Shown here: positions 9,774 to 18,743 of the stretch, one piece after another
Layout: every line of letters starts with the position of its first letter
Position numbering within the stretch: the first letter of the stretch is position 1
Source of the DNA: Desulfosoma sp.
GTDB lineage: Bacteria; Desulfobacterota; Syntrophobacteria; Syntrophobacterales; DSM-9756
Reading direction: 5' to 3'
NCBI GenBank assembly: GCA_037481875.1
Contig: JBBFKY010000001.1
Coordinates: forward strand, 186,001-250,000
Length of the DNA stretch: 64,000 nt
The notes under the pieces: model-generated
Seen by the model: only the letters and a program-made list of their open reading frames with translations
What the model was told of the DNA's origin: nothing
Database searches by the model: none
Translations under genes and position numbers: made by a program

Positions 9774-10914
9774 GATATCCGGAAATGAGCGAGTCCGGTG
9801 CTCCGCCGTCAATCCAGCGCTTCAGGGAAGGAAGGACGTCTGAAGCCCATGTGGAACTCAAACGTGCCGTCAGAAATTCCCGATAGGCGGCATTGAGGAT
9901 GCCAAGGACCTCGTCAATAAAAAACATCTTTTCCAAAAAACGACCGTCAGGATCTTCCTCTTCCCCACGAGGGATCTGTTTCGGGGTCTTAAGACCCTTG
10001 AGCGTCCAAAGGTCCCGGTCCAGCGTGAAGCTGTACTCATTATCGCCCGCCATCAAAATCCACTGGGCTTCTTCAACCATTTTGCCTTGGCGCAAGGCAG
10101 TTCGCGCCTCGTCCAACGCACCGGCCTGTGTCGTGCAAATGACGCGTTCCTTGCCGTCATCCTGACGGCTTAGGACCACGCGTTCCCCAAGGGCCAAAGT
10201 GGCAAACGCACCCTTCTCCAAAGGGATCCGTCCTTCACGGGTTTCGGCCAGGTACCAGAGCCATGTAAGAAACTCATAGCCGAGAAACCGACCTTCTTGC
10301 AAAGCATGAGGCGATTTCACGGAAACGAGTCCGGAGAGAACATCCTTCAAGCGTTCCGGCAAAGACAATCCATGCAAAGCCCATTGCACATGATAAAGGG
10401 GGATCGGATGCAATGTGAAGATACGTTCGAAATGCTCCAGAAAGGCTTCCAGCATCTTCAGACTTGCCGTGCCCACAAGAAGGCGGTGCTGCGCTGGGGA
10501 CCACACCACATCACATCCGGAAGGCTGCGGTAAAACGCGCTCCAAAAGTTGGTTCTGAACTTCTTCACGAATTTTGAGGCGTTCATGCCGAGGGGGATAC
10601 TTGCCATCGTGTTCAGCACGATAGGCTTGCACCGCCTCACGTTCGTATTGCTTCAGCACCAAGGGAGGCACCTTGAGCTGATCCCATCGAAATTGAAAGG
10701 CCACGTATTCCCCTTTGCGGTAACAGCCAAAAGGGAAAGTGGCGTCAAAAAGGTCTTCCCAGCGGGCAAATCCCTTAGCCGTCTCCTCTTCTTGTAGCCC
10801 GGTTCGGTAAGCTCCTTCCTTAAGGCTTTCGTCGACGAAAGACCAAAAATCCGCTACGGAAGGATCCGGCAAGTGAAAAGATGTGAAAGTGATGGTGCCG
10901 CCTTGAAGACCCAT
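9760..10914 (-). CDS. RdgC-like recombination-associated protein (putative)
   Basis: A 384-residue protein starting MGLQGGTITFTSFHL. The segment KVPPLVLKQYEREAVQAYRA, followed by a basic helix and LLERVLPQPSGCDVVW, resembles the RdgC pattern (SPVIKQ...EVLHSLLPRAFS...WID). Later positions 'HRLLVGTASLKMLEAFLEHF' also align with RdgC by eye. RdgC of gammaproteobacteria is a ring-shaped DNA-binding protein that modulates RecA; the larger form here is what I recall from Deltaproteobacteria. The identification is by pattern, not alignment. It is coupled to a membrane-anchored unknown gene and lies 25 bp after a small basic protein gene. Confidence 0.55.
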   Translation of the reverse strand: MGLQGGTITFTSFHLPDPSVADFWSFVDESLKEGAYRTGLQEEETAKGFARWEDLFDATFPFGCYRKGEYVAFQFRWDQLKVPPLVLKQYEREAVQAYRAEHDGKYPPRHERLKIREEVQNQLLERVLPQPSGCDVVWSPAQHRLLVGTASLKMLEAFLEHFERIFTLHPIPLYHVQWALHGLSLPERLKDVLSGLVSVKSPHALQEGRFLGYEFLTWLWYLAETREGRIPLEKGAFATLALGERVVLSRQDDGKERVICTTQAGALDEARTALRQGKMVEEAQWILMAGDNEYSFTLDRDLWTLKGLKTPKQIPRGEEEDPDGRFLEKMFFIDEVLGILNAAYREFLTARLSSTWASDVLPSLKRWIDGGAPDSLISGYHDLA

Positions 10915-10939
10915 CTGTCGCCTGATCCAAATGGTGAAG

Positions 10940-11065
10940 TTAGTTGTTGGGCACGTTCTCGACAGGAGGAAGCAGCCCTTTGGCTCTCAGTTTTTTTCTT
11001 TTCTCCCGCCTTCGACGGCGGCGTTCCAGTTCTCGACGACGTTCGATCTTCTTATGCCGAGCCAT
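10940..11065 (-). CDS. Very small basic protein (41 residues), uncharacterised
   Basis: An ATG at 11063-11065 is preceded by AGGAGG at 11072-11077 (spacing 7) and opens a 41-codon frame ending TAA at 10940. The protein starts MARHKKIERRRELERRRR and continues with more Arg/Lys before ending LLPPVENVPNN. Half of the first 30 residues are Arg or Lys, suggesting RNA, ribosome or DNA binding. The strong ribosome-binding site and a fitting position between same-strand genes argue that it is real. No named family is assigned. Confidence 0.65.
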   Translation of the reverse strand: MARHKKIERRRELERRRRRREKRKKLRAKGLLPPVENVPNN

Positions 11066-11190
11066 TGTTTCGCCTCCTGATGTATGCACAAAATTTCGAG
11101 TCACGAGAAAAAATTCTTAGCGGCCACATCTTTCAATGCGGCCGCGCATTCACGATAAGGGGCTCTATTTACCCAATGGCCCAAAAGGCG

Positions 11191-11763
11191 TCAATGGGAA
11201 ACCTGGGTTTCCCAGCGTTCTGTAACAAACGTTTCCATGGAAGGGTAGGTACCGAAAGCCCTCAGGACCTCCTTCATTCCGGGAATTTTGGAATTCTTGA
11301 GCAGCCCTATTGTTTCCCCATGCACGCGGGCTTCTTCCGCATCTCTTTCTTTTTCGGGAACGTCGAAGCGCTGCAGGAACCTGGCAAAGCGAACAACATG
11401 AATCAATTCATGAGTCAGTATGTACGTGGCCAAGGGGAGCAAATCCACGTGAGGGTCCCTGGCGAGAGCCTTACGAATAACATGGTCCTGAAGGCAGATC
11501 TTGAAATAGTCCCCATGGCGACTGGCGAGTGTCTTATCATGCGGAGGAAACGCATAGCGGCGAATCTGGGCAAAGGCGTGGTCTGTGATTTCTTCGGGCT
11601 GCAAATCCTTGAGCGACTGAATGTCATAGCGGTACCGCTTCCACTGTGATGTAGAAATCTTGAAATGATCGCTGATAAGCTCCTCGGCGATGCGAATGGC
11701 TTCCGCAAGCACTCCTATCTCATCGTCATGAAAGGGGATTCGATCTTCTCGTTCCCGTAGCAT
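11191..11763 (-). CDS. Putative zinc-metallopeptidase-like protein with an HExxH motif
   Basis: About 190 residues from the ATG at 11763 (MLREREDRIPFHDDEIG). A longer frame from 11913 adds a Trp/Arg/Cys-rich stretch that does not look coding. Near residue 125 is YILTHELIHVVRFARFL, an HExxH zincin motif in a hydrophobic helix; a downstream HGETIGLL could supply a third ligand. No signal peptide or membrane segment is seen, so it is probably cytoplasmic. The start is not well supported, because no good ribosome-binding site is visible. It could be an SprT-like or minimal M48-like enzyme, but neither family could be assigned. Confidence 0.6.
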   Translation of the reverse strand: MLREREDRIPFHDDEIGVLAEAIRIAEELISDHFKISTSQWKRYRYDIQSLKDLQPEEITDHAFAQIRRYAFPPHDKTLASRHGDYFKICLQDHVIRKALARDPHVDLLPLATYILTHELIHVVRFARFLQRFDVPEKERDAEEARVHGETIGLLKNSKIPGMKEVLRAFGTYPSMETFVTERWETQVSH

Positions 11764-11926
11764 TTGCTTCGGTTTAGGCTCCCGTAAGCTTCCTCTACGC
11801 CGCCAACATCTGCCCGCGACCCTATTCATTCCCATGTTTCTCGACGCCCACGGCACTCTTTTTGGGCCCCATTCTAACTTTATAAAATTACAGAATTTGC
11901 CGAGGCAAAACAAGTCCGCTTATTTC

Positions 11927-11956
11927 TTGACGTAAACGTAAAGCGCCCATTAGAAT
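11927..11956 (+). promoter_or_regulatory. Sigma-70 promoter for the porin-like gene
   Basis: TTGACG (11927-11932), an 18-bp spacer and TAGAAT (11951-11956; 5 of 6). Transcription would begin near 11964, leaving a leader of about 190 nt before the ATG at 12155. The roughly 390-bp stretch between the divergent genes (11764-12154) otherwise shows only this promoter and a purine-rich leader. Confidence 0.6.
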
Positions 11957-12154
11957 GCAACACCTTGAAGCCTAAAGCCTGAAGCCTTAGAGCCCGGTGA
12001 AAGCCTTGGGCCAAAGAGTGGGTGTTCTTGGCAAAGGGGCTCTGGGCATGGAAAGGGGGGATGGAGAGACAAGAAAGGCGAAGCTTCAAGAAAGCACAGG
12101 GGCTGTTCAGGAGAAGCGGAATCGCGATAAGAAACTCATGAAGAGGGGGAAGCA

Positions 12155-13912
12155 ATGGGTTGGAGAGTCTATGCCGTTGCTCTGGTGATTGGGGTTCTAA
12201 TGGCTGTGACGGGAATTCCACAAGCTTGGGCTCAACCGGCCGAAGACATTACGGAAGAAGTCATCGTTGGGCCGGGTAGTGTGAGTGTGGCGACCAAGAA
12301 AGACATCATGATGAGTTTCGGCGCTTTGGTTCGCTTCATTCCCACGTCGGAGTCCAATTGGGATTTCGGCATGAATGACAACCTTAAGGGCAAAAGCTTT
12401 TTTGGAGGCAAATACACCGGAAGCCTCTTTGAGACACACAGTAACGAAAGCGGCACGGTGCGTGGCGGCTACATTCGCAATGAAGACAAGATCTATTTCA
12501 ACGCCATGCCTTCGGACCGTAAATGGTCTTTTTACGCTGCCTTAGAATACGATCGGCCCATCGACACAGACACAGTGGACAACCGTGGCGGTCGTGGTGA
12601 CAGCAGTAACTTCGGGCTGGAACGTCTCAATGTGAGTGTGGCGCTGCCCTATGAAACGAGGTTCCATGCTGGATGGGATGTGTGGGGCTTTGATCACTAT
12701 GACGGAGCTTCCATGGTCTACGCCGATGATAACCCGGGTTTCTGGTTGGATGGGCAAGCGGGACCTGTGACCTACAGCATCGGTTATTTCAAATTAGCCG
12801 AAAATAATTTCCAGACAAGCTTAACGGGAACCATCGGCAAATATGAATTTGCCGCCAATGATGATGACCGTGATCTTTTTGCGGCCTACGCGGATTACAA
12901 GATTAATGACAAGCATAAGATCAAATTCTTCTATGGGTATGACCGCATTCGAGCGATCCCTGCAAGGGATTTCTACACAGCGGCATGGGGCGCGGCGCGA
13001 TCGGCCACGGGCATTACCATGGCCAAAGTCTATGATTTGCTGGGCTTGGATGGCTCGCCTCCAGACCCTACGAATCCTGATTTTCCGTTCGCTTATGGAG
13101 CGACCAAGACGGTCAGTGCCGGAAGCCCCAAGACCGATTCGCATCATATCGCTTCTTATTATGTGGGCAATTTCGGGCCTGTGGAGCTTTTCCTGGAAGG
13201 TGCTTACCAGTTTGGAACCGCAGACAATGTTCAGAAGTTCAAATACAGCAGTTATGATATCTCAGCCTATGCCTTGGCGGCCGATGTGGCTCTGGAGCTT
13301 AAAGACTGGATCGGTTTCAGTGTGAAACCTCACGTCGGTGTCATGTACACTTCAGGTGACGACGATCCCAATGATGACAAGCTCGAAGGCTACAACGGCA
13401 TTGAAAACGCCCAACGCTTTTCCAACCGTTGGGGTGGAGAAAACACCATCATCGGCGACACCAACTTCGTTTTGGGAACGGCCCTCTACGGGTATCTGCC
13501 TGAATTCTACGGAAACGGCACCCCCATCTTTACCGGGGGTTTGCAGAACTTTGCTGGTTACGGTAACGGTCGTGGCGACAACCCCGGCTTGACCATGCTC
13601 AGCGTGGGGCTCACGGCGGCGCCCAAAAAGTTCATCATTTATCGGACCAATGTGAACAATTTCTGGTGGAACGAAGACATCAAGGTCAAGAGCTTCGTGT
13701 ACCCTTATGCGGAAACCTGGGTGAAGTCCGGCTTTGTGGGTTCCGAATGGGACAACGAACTGACGGTGGCGCTGCATAAGAACGTTTTCGTGAAGGGTCA
13801 GGTCTCCTTCTTCTTCCCGGGTGAAGTCATCAAGGATGTGACTGAGGCATTGGGAGCCAGAAGCGACGATACGGCTTCACGCGTCGCAGCGGAACTCATC
13901 TGGAATTTCTAA
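12155..13912 (+). CDS. Outer-membrane beta-barrel (porin-like) protein
   Basis: 585 residues. The signal peptide (MGWRVYAVALVIG...IPQAWAQ) ends in an Ala-x-Ala site near residue 26. The mature part is rich in alternating aromatic/polar strands and Asp-rich loops (for example DDDPNDDK), and the last residues are AAELIWNF. A C-terminal Phe is the usual signature recognised by the BAM machinery. It presumably forms a channel for small solutes; the substrate cannot be told. The ribosome-binding site is AGAGGGGGA before the ATG. The gene is monocistronic, with promoter at 11927 and terminator at 13953. Confidence 0.75.
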   Translation: MGWRVYAVALVIGVLMAVTGIPQAWAQPAEDITEEVIVGPGSVSVATKKDIMMSFGALVRFIPTSESNWDFGMNDNLKGKSFFGGKYTGSLFETHSNESGTVRGGYIRNEDKIYFNAMPSDRKWSFYAALEYDRPIDTDTVDNRGGRGDSSNFGLERLNVSVALPYETRFHAGWDVWGFDHYDGASMVYADDNPGFWLDGQAGPVTYSIGYFKLAENNFQTSLTGTIGKYEFAANDDDRDLFAAYADYKINDKHKIKFFYGYDRIRAIPARDFYTAAWGAARSATGITMAKVYDLLGLDGSPPDPTNPDFPFAYGATKTVSAGSPKTDSHHIASYYVGNFGPVELFLEGAYQFGTADNVQKFKYSSYDISAYALAADVALELKDWIGFSVKPHVGVMYTSGDDDPNDDKLEGYNGIENAQRFSNRWGGENTIIGDTNFVLGTALYGYLPEFYGNGTPIFTGGLQNFAGYGNGRGDNPGLTMLSVGLTAAPKKFIIYRTNVNNFWWNEDIKVKSFVYPYAETWVKSGFVGSEWDNELTVALHKNVFVKGQVSFFFPGEVIKDVTEALGARSDDTASRVAAELIWNF

Positions 13913-13952
13913 GGCCTTGTTTCTGCTTTCCCTTAACAGAGGGGACCCGAAC

Positions 13953-13994
13953 GGGGTATAGTGGGCTGTGTCAGGCTGCTATACCCCTTTCTTT
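13953..13994 (+). terminator. Rho-independent terminator after the porin-like gene
   Basis: GGGGTATAG (13953-13961) pairs perfectly with CTATACCCC (13979-13987) across a 17-nt loop, followed by TTTCTTTT. It begins 40 bp after the stop codon. Confidence 0.8.
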
Positions 13995-14027
13995 TGACCC
14001 GATTTTAGTGAGGTGGGAGCAAATTTC

Positions 14028-15092
14028 ATGAAAGCCGTTGTGGTTCACTATCAGGTGTTTGTCCTTATGTTTTGGTTTCTTACGGGAGTTTTTGGATGTG
14101 CGTCGCCTCCGGACATTGTCAGTCGGGAAAAGGCGCCGGGTCAGAAGTACTCAGCTGCAGAGGTTCGGGAGATTTTGGTGGATCATCCCTTTCTTCTTTC
14201 CGGCGACTATTTTCGGGAAAGACAGGATCTCAAGCCTTTCGTCTTGAGCGATGTCCTTTCCGGAGCGAGCAAAGAGTCGAGCCAGGCCCTTAAAGAGTCC
14301 CAGGAGGCTCAGGAAAAAAGGCTGGCCAAACTGGAAGCGGCGGTTTTTGAAGGGCGCCGTGCGGCACTCCCCCTTGCTGGGGATGTCCTGCGATGGAAGG
14401 TGGGGTTCCTGATGGACCTGCAGGGCGTTCCATCTTACCTGGCAGATCGGCTTCTTTCTCAAGCAGATCGCCTTTCGGTCACCTATGACGTGTTGTTCGT
14501 GCATCACCGGGATTTAGAACAAGTCCTGTCCCAAACGGACTGTCTCCAGCGTCATGATCTTGGCTGTATTGTTCGGATTACGGCCATTTATCCAGGAGTG
14601 CGCTTTATCGCCTTGGTGGAATCCCTGACAGTTCCCTCCTCATTTCCTGGAACGGCTCGGGCTCGGTTCGGGGTTGTGGATGCGGGCATCGGATATCGGT
14701 TTCCGCTTCAGCAGATGGAAATGCCCTTGAAGGCGGAACCCGATATAGAGACCTTTTTGGAACTGATTGCTCGGCGAAGTTATGAACAGGCTCTGGATCA
14801 TAAGGACCTTATGCCTTGGACGACTCATGTTTTTTCCGACCAAAACGGCGAATTTTTCGTCAGTGCCGGGCATCGATCCGGTCTCATGGTTGGAGATGTC
14901 TTGGACATCGTGCCGGAAGGGCGGCTGGTGAATTCACCCACGGGAACTCCTGCGGCGTGGATTCCAGGTAAAGTCAAAGGCCAGCTTCGAGTTGAAAGGC
15001 TTTTTGGGGAGGACCTGGCCGTGGGCACACTCATCTCTGGGCAACGGCCCGAGATGGACGACTGGCTTGTCCCTGTGCGCGTGGCCAAATGA
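14028..15092 (+). CDS. Putative outer-membrane or periplasmic lipoprotein of unknown function
   Basis: About 354 residues from the ATG at 14028 (MKAVVVHYQVF), which has GAGGTGGGA upstream; a GTG at 14013 falls inside that site. The N-terminus is a hydrophobic signal ending FLTGVFGCASPP, a plausible though not ideal lipobox with Cys near residue 25. A Gln/Lys-rich helical stretch follows (SSQALKESQEAQEKRLAKLE). A C-terminal segment, FFVSAGHRSGLMVGDVLDIV, resembles the small beta-domain seen in FlgT-like and other envelope proteins. The central domain is not recognised. It stands alone between the porin-like gene and nadC. Confidence 0.6.
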   Translation: MKAVVVHYQVFVLMFWFLTGVFGCASPPDIVSREKAPGQKYSAAEVREILVDHPFLLSGDYFRERQDLKPFVLSDVLSGASKESSQALKESQEAQEKRLAKLEAAVFEGRRAALPLAGDVLRWKVGFLMDLQGVPSYLADRLLSQADRLSVTYDVLFVHHRDLEQVLSQTDCLQRHDLGCIVRITAIYPGVRFIALVESLTVPSSFPGTARARFGVVDAGIGYRFPLQQMEMPLKAEPDIETFLELIARRSYEQALDHKDLMPWTTHVFSDQNGEFFVSAGHRSGLMVGDVLDIVPEGRLVNSPTGTPAAWIPGKVKGQLRVERLFGEDLAVGTLISGQRPEMDDWLVPVRVAK

Positions 15093-15167
15093 GTGGTGAG
15101 CTTGGCGACAGCCCTGTGGAGGGGTTCCGACTAGAGGTTCCGGAAGGAGTGAAGGAAGAAAGGTTTC

Positions 15168-15995
15168 ATGGTTCCTTTGCGCGAGCGAATCTTGTGGGCT
15201 CTTGAGGAAGACCTGGGCCCGGGCGATGTGACTACCCTGGGAACCGTTTCTGAGGAAACACGCGGAACAGCGCGCATGGTGGCGCGTGAGCCATGTGTTG
15301 TCTCGGGCATGGAGGCGGTACGCCTGGTCTATGAGATCATGGATTCCGCGGTGGAAATGACCGTTCAAAACGGCGATGGAGCCTACGTGAATGCAGGAAC
15401 TACTTTGTGCACCTTGCAAGGCCCGCTGCGCTCTATCCTTTCAGGGGAACGTACGGCCTTGAATTTAGTGCAACGCATGAGCGGTATCGCGACCTTGACG
15501 CATCGTATGGTTCAAGAGGTTCGAGGAACAGGCTGCGCGATTTTGGATACACGCAAGACAACCCCACTGTGGAGGGATTTGGAAAAGGCGGCCGTCCGTC
15601 ATGGAGGCGGTCGGAACCATCGTTTCGGGCTGTTTGATGGCGTGCTCATCAAGGATAACCACATCGCGGCCTCAGGAGGACTTTGGCAGGCCGTGGATCG
15701 GGTGCGTGCCCGAGTACCGCATACCTTACGTATCGAAGTCGAAGTGGATACTTTGGAACAGCTTCAGGAAGCTCTCGATGTCGGTGCAGAAGTCATCCTC
15801 CTGGACAATTTTTCGCTGGACGACATTCAAAAAGCCGTGAAGTTAGCTCAAGGAAAAGCCCTTCTCGAAGTCTCCGGCGGTGTGACGTTGGATAAGGTGC
15901 GCCGAATAGCTGAATGCGGTGTCCATTTCATCAGCGTGGGAGCCCTCACGCATTCGGCTCCCGCCATTGACATCGGCTTGGATATTCCTTCATAA
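15168..15995 (+). CDS. nadC: Nicotinate-nucleotide pyrophosphorylase (carboxylating)
   Basis: A 275-residue quinolinate phosphoribosyltransferase. Typical segments are EDLGPGDVT at the N-terminus, the core RMSGIATLT, DTRKTTPLWRDLEKAAVRHG with the conserved substrate-binding Arg/Lys/His, LIKDNH, VEVDTLEQ, LLDNFS, EVSGGV and VGALTHS. It converts quinolinate and PRPP to nicotinate mononucleotide in NAD synthesis. The ATG at 15168 has purine-rich AGGAAGAAAGG upstream. No nadA or nadB is adjacent. Confidence 0.95.
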   Translation: MVPLRERILWALEEDLGPGDVTTLGTVSEETRGTARMVAREPCVVSGMEAVRLVYEIMDSAVEMTVQNGDGAYVNAGTTLCTLQGPLRSILSGERTALNLVQRMSGIATLTHRMVQEVRGTGCAILDTRKTTPLWRDLEKAAVRHGGGRNHRFGLFDGVLIKDNHIAASGGLWQAVDRVRARVPHTLRIEVEVDTLEQLQEALDVGAEVILLDNFSLDDIQKAVKLAQGKALLEVSGGVTLDKVRRIAECGVHFISVGALTHSAPAIDIGLDIPS

Positions 15996-16100
15996 GGTGC
16001 CTCATGGAGTTCACATCACCAAAGCTTAACCGCCACACCTGAATATATGGCCGCCGCCTCGACCATGGAACGTGTCGCCGTGGTTGCAACGGATTTGCCG

Positions 16101-17186
16101 TTAATCCCATTCAAAGCTTTGAATGACTAGGATACCGGCTTCACGAGCCTTTTCCAAAACCTTTGGTTTGGCGTAATGGGTCACGACCAGGGGGATGAGC
16201 TCTTCCGGCATCAAGGCGCTCACCTTTTCCAACTTCGCTTGAAGGCTTTTCAGCTTGGAAGCATCATCTAGGCGAAGCACCGATTCCCCGATGAGAATCA
16301 CGGGTTTTCCGTTTTTTCGAGCACGAGCAAAAAAGTTGATTTCTTCATCGGCGACGTCGGCTCGAACGATACGGTCCTGGACCACAATGCCGTGAAAGGT
16401 TGCCAAGTGGGCCGGAAGTTTTCGATAAGCTTCGTTTTCGAGAGCATAGGCCATGCTGCGGGCCAACCCACCGACTTGCTCCCGGGTGGCTTTGAGTCCA
16501 CGGGCTAGAGCAGCCACTTCCTTTTCCGTTTGTTTTTGAGCTTCAGCCAGCTCTTCCAGGCGCTCTTCGGTACGCTTCTGCGCTGCGGCCAACTCTTCGA
16601 CCCGGGCTTCCGTACGCCTCTGCGCCTCTGCCAGCTCCTCAACCTTAAGCGTTAGGCTGTCCAGACGCTCTTCCGTCTTTTTTTGAGCTTCAGCCAGCTC
16701 TTCCAGGCGCTCTTCGGTACGCTTCTGCGCTGCGGCCAACTCTTCGACCCGGGCTTCCGTACGCCTCTGCGCCTCTGCCAGCTCCTCAACCTTAAGCGTT
16801 AGGCTGTCCAGACGCTCTTCCGTCTTTTTTTGAGCTTCAGCCAGCTCTTCCAGGCGCTCTTCGGTACGCTTCTGCGCTGCGGCCAACTCCTCAAGGCGTT
16901 CTTCGGTGCGCTTCTGGGCTGCAGCCAGATCCTCGATGCAGGCTTCAGTTCGTTTTTGCGCTTCTGTGAGTTCTTCGATTTTGTGAGTCAAGGTGTCTAG
17001 ACGTGCTTCAGTTTTGAGCTGAGCCTCGGCAAGATCTCGAACGACCTCTTTAAGATCGTTGAACTCTCGCTTAGTTACAGATTCTTCGCGATTTCGTTCA
17101 AGCTCCTCGAAAAGGCTCAGAAGTGCGTCACGAAGATCCGGATCCACACGTTCCAGTTTCCTGTAAAGGGCGACACTCATCCCCAT
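16101..17186 (-). CDS. Long coiled-coil protein with a nuclease-like C-terminal domain
   Basis: 361 residues. After a short N-terminus ([15 protein letters not shown]) comes an almost unbroken heptad coiled coil (residues about 35-240) of repeats such as [14 protein letters not shown] and [16 protein letters not shown] globular C-terminus of about 110 residues includes [22 protein letters not shown] and [19 protein letters not shown]. This layout matches the widespread coiled-coil/DUF3782-type proteins whose tail has a PD-(D/E)XK-like fold; activity is unproven. Two identical 147-bp units lie inside the coding region, so coil length can change by 49 residues in frame. The ATG at 17186 has AAGGGGTG upstream. 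Confidence 0.7.
   Translation of the reverse strand: MGMSVALYRKLERVDPDLRDALLSLFEELERNREESVTKREFNDLKEVVRDLAEAQLKTEARLDTLTHKIEELTEAQKRTEACIEDLAAAQKRTEERLEELAAAQKRTEERLEELAEAQKKTEERLDSLTLKVEELAEAQRRTEARVEELAAAQKRTEERLEELAEAQKKTEERLDSLTLKVEELAEAQRRTEARVEELAAAQKRTEERLEELAEAQKQTEKEVAALARGLKATREQVGGLARSMAYALENEAYRKLPAHLATFHGIVVQDRIVRADVADEEINFFARARKNGKPVILIGESVLRLDDASKLKSLQAKLEKVSALMPEELIPLVVTHYAKPKVLEKAREAGILVIQSFEWD
16533..16889 (-). repeat. 147-bp in-frame tandem repeat, about 2.4 copies
   Basis: The unit at 16538-16684 is repeated base for base at 16685-16831, and the first 58 bases recur at 16832-16889 before the sequence diverges. The period of 147 bp equals 49 codons, or seven heptads, so copy-number change preserves both frame and coiled-coil register. 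Confidence 0.95.
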
Positions 17187-17375
17187 TTTTCACCCCTTGT
17201 GTTCTACGACGGTTTTCCTTTGGGTTCCTTAATAGCTTGTAGCTAAATGGTTTTTTGATCTTTTTACCCCTGGGAGGCTGCGGTAGGCAAGAGACCTGCA
17301 TCGGTTCAACTGGGCCCCATAGGCAACTCTTGGACCATCATTCAAGCCACTTTGAATGTAAGTCATGAGGGGTGT

Positions 17376-18743
17376 TCAAAATTTACCGAACAAGGCCGTG
17401 CGGATTTTTTTTCCTATAGCTAGGGCTTCTTGGAGGATATGGGATACATTCGCGGTTTGAACCACACGATCCCGGACGACGGGAACACCGTCAATCCAGA
17501 CATGGCGCACATCTGTCGCTCGTGCGGCATAAACCAGGTGGGATACAGGATCGTAAAGGGGCGTCAGGTGCGCCTGGTTCACCTGAATTGCTATAAGATC
17601 CGCGCGCTTTCCCACTTCCAGACTTCCCGTTACGGACCCTAAGCCAAGGACTCGAGCCCCCCACTGCGTGGCCATGAGAAGCACCTCACGTGCCGAACAG
17701 ACGGTCGGATTTCCCGAGACGGCCTTATGGATTTTGGCTGTTAGGCTGATTTCGGAAAAAAGATCCAGGTCATTGTTACTGGCACATCCATCCGTGCCGA
17801 GCCCAACTGAAATGCCGGCTTGTAGCATGGCAGGCACAGGAGCGATACCGGAAGCCAATTTCAGGTTACTTTCCACATTATGGGAAACTCCAGCCCGGCT
17901 TCGTGCAAGAATCCGTATCTCATCCTCATCCACCCACACGGCATGGACACATAAAGTCAGCTCATCCAGAAGGCCCAATCGCTCCAGATGACGGACGGGA
18001 CTTAAGCCGTATTTCGACCGCACCTCTTGCACTTCCCATGAAGATTCCGAGACGTGGATCTGAAAGAGTAACCCTCGATCCCGACAGAAGGCCTTAGCCC
18101 ATTGAAGGGTTTCAGGATCACAGGTATAGGGAGCATGACAGAAAAGAGACGGTTTCAGGCGTGAAGGTTTGCCAGAAAAACTCTCCACAAAGGCCGCCGC
18201 ACGATCGGCGACCTGAGACGGGTTCGGCACATCCGGCGTAGGAAGACTCAAAATCCCTTGCCCTAAAACGGCGCGCATTCCTGAAAGTTCCGCCGCGTCG
18301 GCGGCCGCTTCCTCAAAAAAGTAACCATCACAAAAAGTCGTGATGCCTCCCAGGACCATTTCCACACACGATAAAAGTGTGCCTAAGCGTACGAATTCGG
18401 GTTGGACAAAACGCGATTCGGCAGGAAAAATGCGCTCATGCAGCCACCGATCCAACGGAAGGTCATCACCTAACCCCCGAAAAAGGCTCATGGCCCCGTG
18501 GACATGCGTATTGATCAAGCCTGGCAGTAGGATAAAGCCTTGCAATGTGAGGGTTTCTTTCGCTTCGTAGTGTTCTTCCAGTTCACAGGGCGGTCCCACA
18601 GCCACGATGGCCCCTTGACTCACGGCCACAGCGCCTGGGCTGAAGATGCGAAACAAAGGATCACAAGTGATCACATGATCCGCTTGTGTCAGGATCATAT
18701 CCACAGGGGTTTTCTTTCCGGAGACCATGACCGTGGACCTCAT
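17376..18743 (-). CDS. Amidohydrolase, 5-methylthioadenosine/S-adenosylhomocysteine deaminase family (copy 2)
   Basis: 455-residue metal-dependent hydrolase. Metal and catalytic residues: HVH in LPGLINTHVHGAMSLFRG, His in IHVSESSWEVQEV, His in CVHAVW, and Asp in GLGTDGCASNN. It would deaminate MTA, SAH, 5'-deoxyadenosine or a related adenosine to the inosine form. It begins by a 4-bp overlap (ATGA) with the paralogous deaminase gene upstream. The N-terminal MRSTVMVSGKKT is longer than in copy 1. It lacks copy 1's exact substrate-loop sequence in several places, so the two may differ in preference. TrzN/AtzA-type chlorohydrolases are related alternatives. Confidence 0.8.
   Translation of the reverse strand: MRSTVMVSGKKTPVDMILTQADHVITCDPLFRIFSPGAVAVSQGAIVAVGPPCELEEHYEAKETLTLQGFILLPGLINTHVHGAMSLFRGLGDDLPLDRWLHERIFPAESRFVQPEFVRLGTLLSCVEMVLGGITTFCDGYFFEEAAADAAELSGMRAVLGQGILSLPTPDVPNPSQVADRAAAFVESFSGKPSRLKPSLFCHAPYTCDPETLQWAKAFCRDRGLLFQIHVSESSWEVQEVRSKYGLSPVRHLERLGLLDELTLCVHAVWVDEDEIRILARSRAGVSHNVESNLKLASGIAPVPAMLQAGISVGLGTDGCASNNDLDLFSEISLTAKIHKAVSGNPTVCSAREVLLMATQWGARVLGLGSVTGSLEVGKRADLIAIQVNQAHLTPLYDPVSHLVYAARATDVRHVWIDGVPVVRDRVVQTANVSHILQEALAIGKKIRTALFGKF

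Noticed and set aside
16109-17357. Similar palindromes ATTCAAAGCTTTGAAT (16109) and ATTCAA...TTGAAT (17340) flanking the coiled-coil gene
   Set aside because: Considered as terminal repeats of a mobile unit. The first lies within the coding end and the second is only 6 bp per arm; no target-site duplication or transposase was seen.
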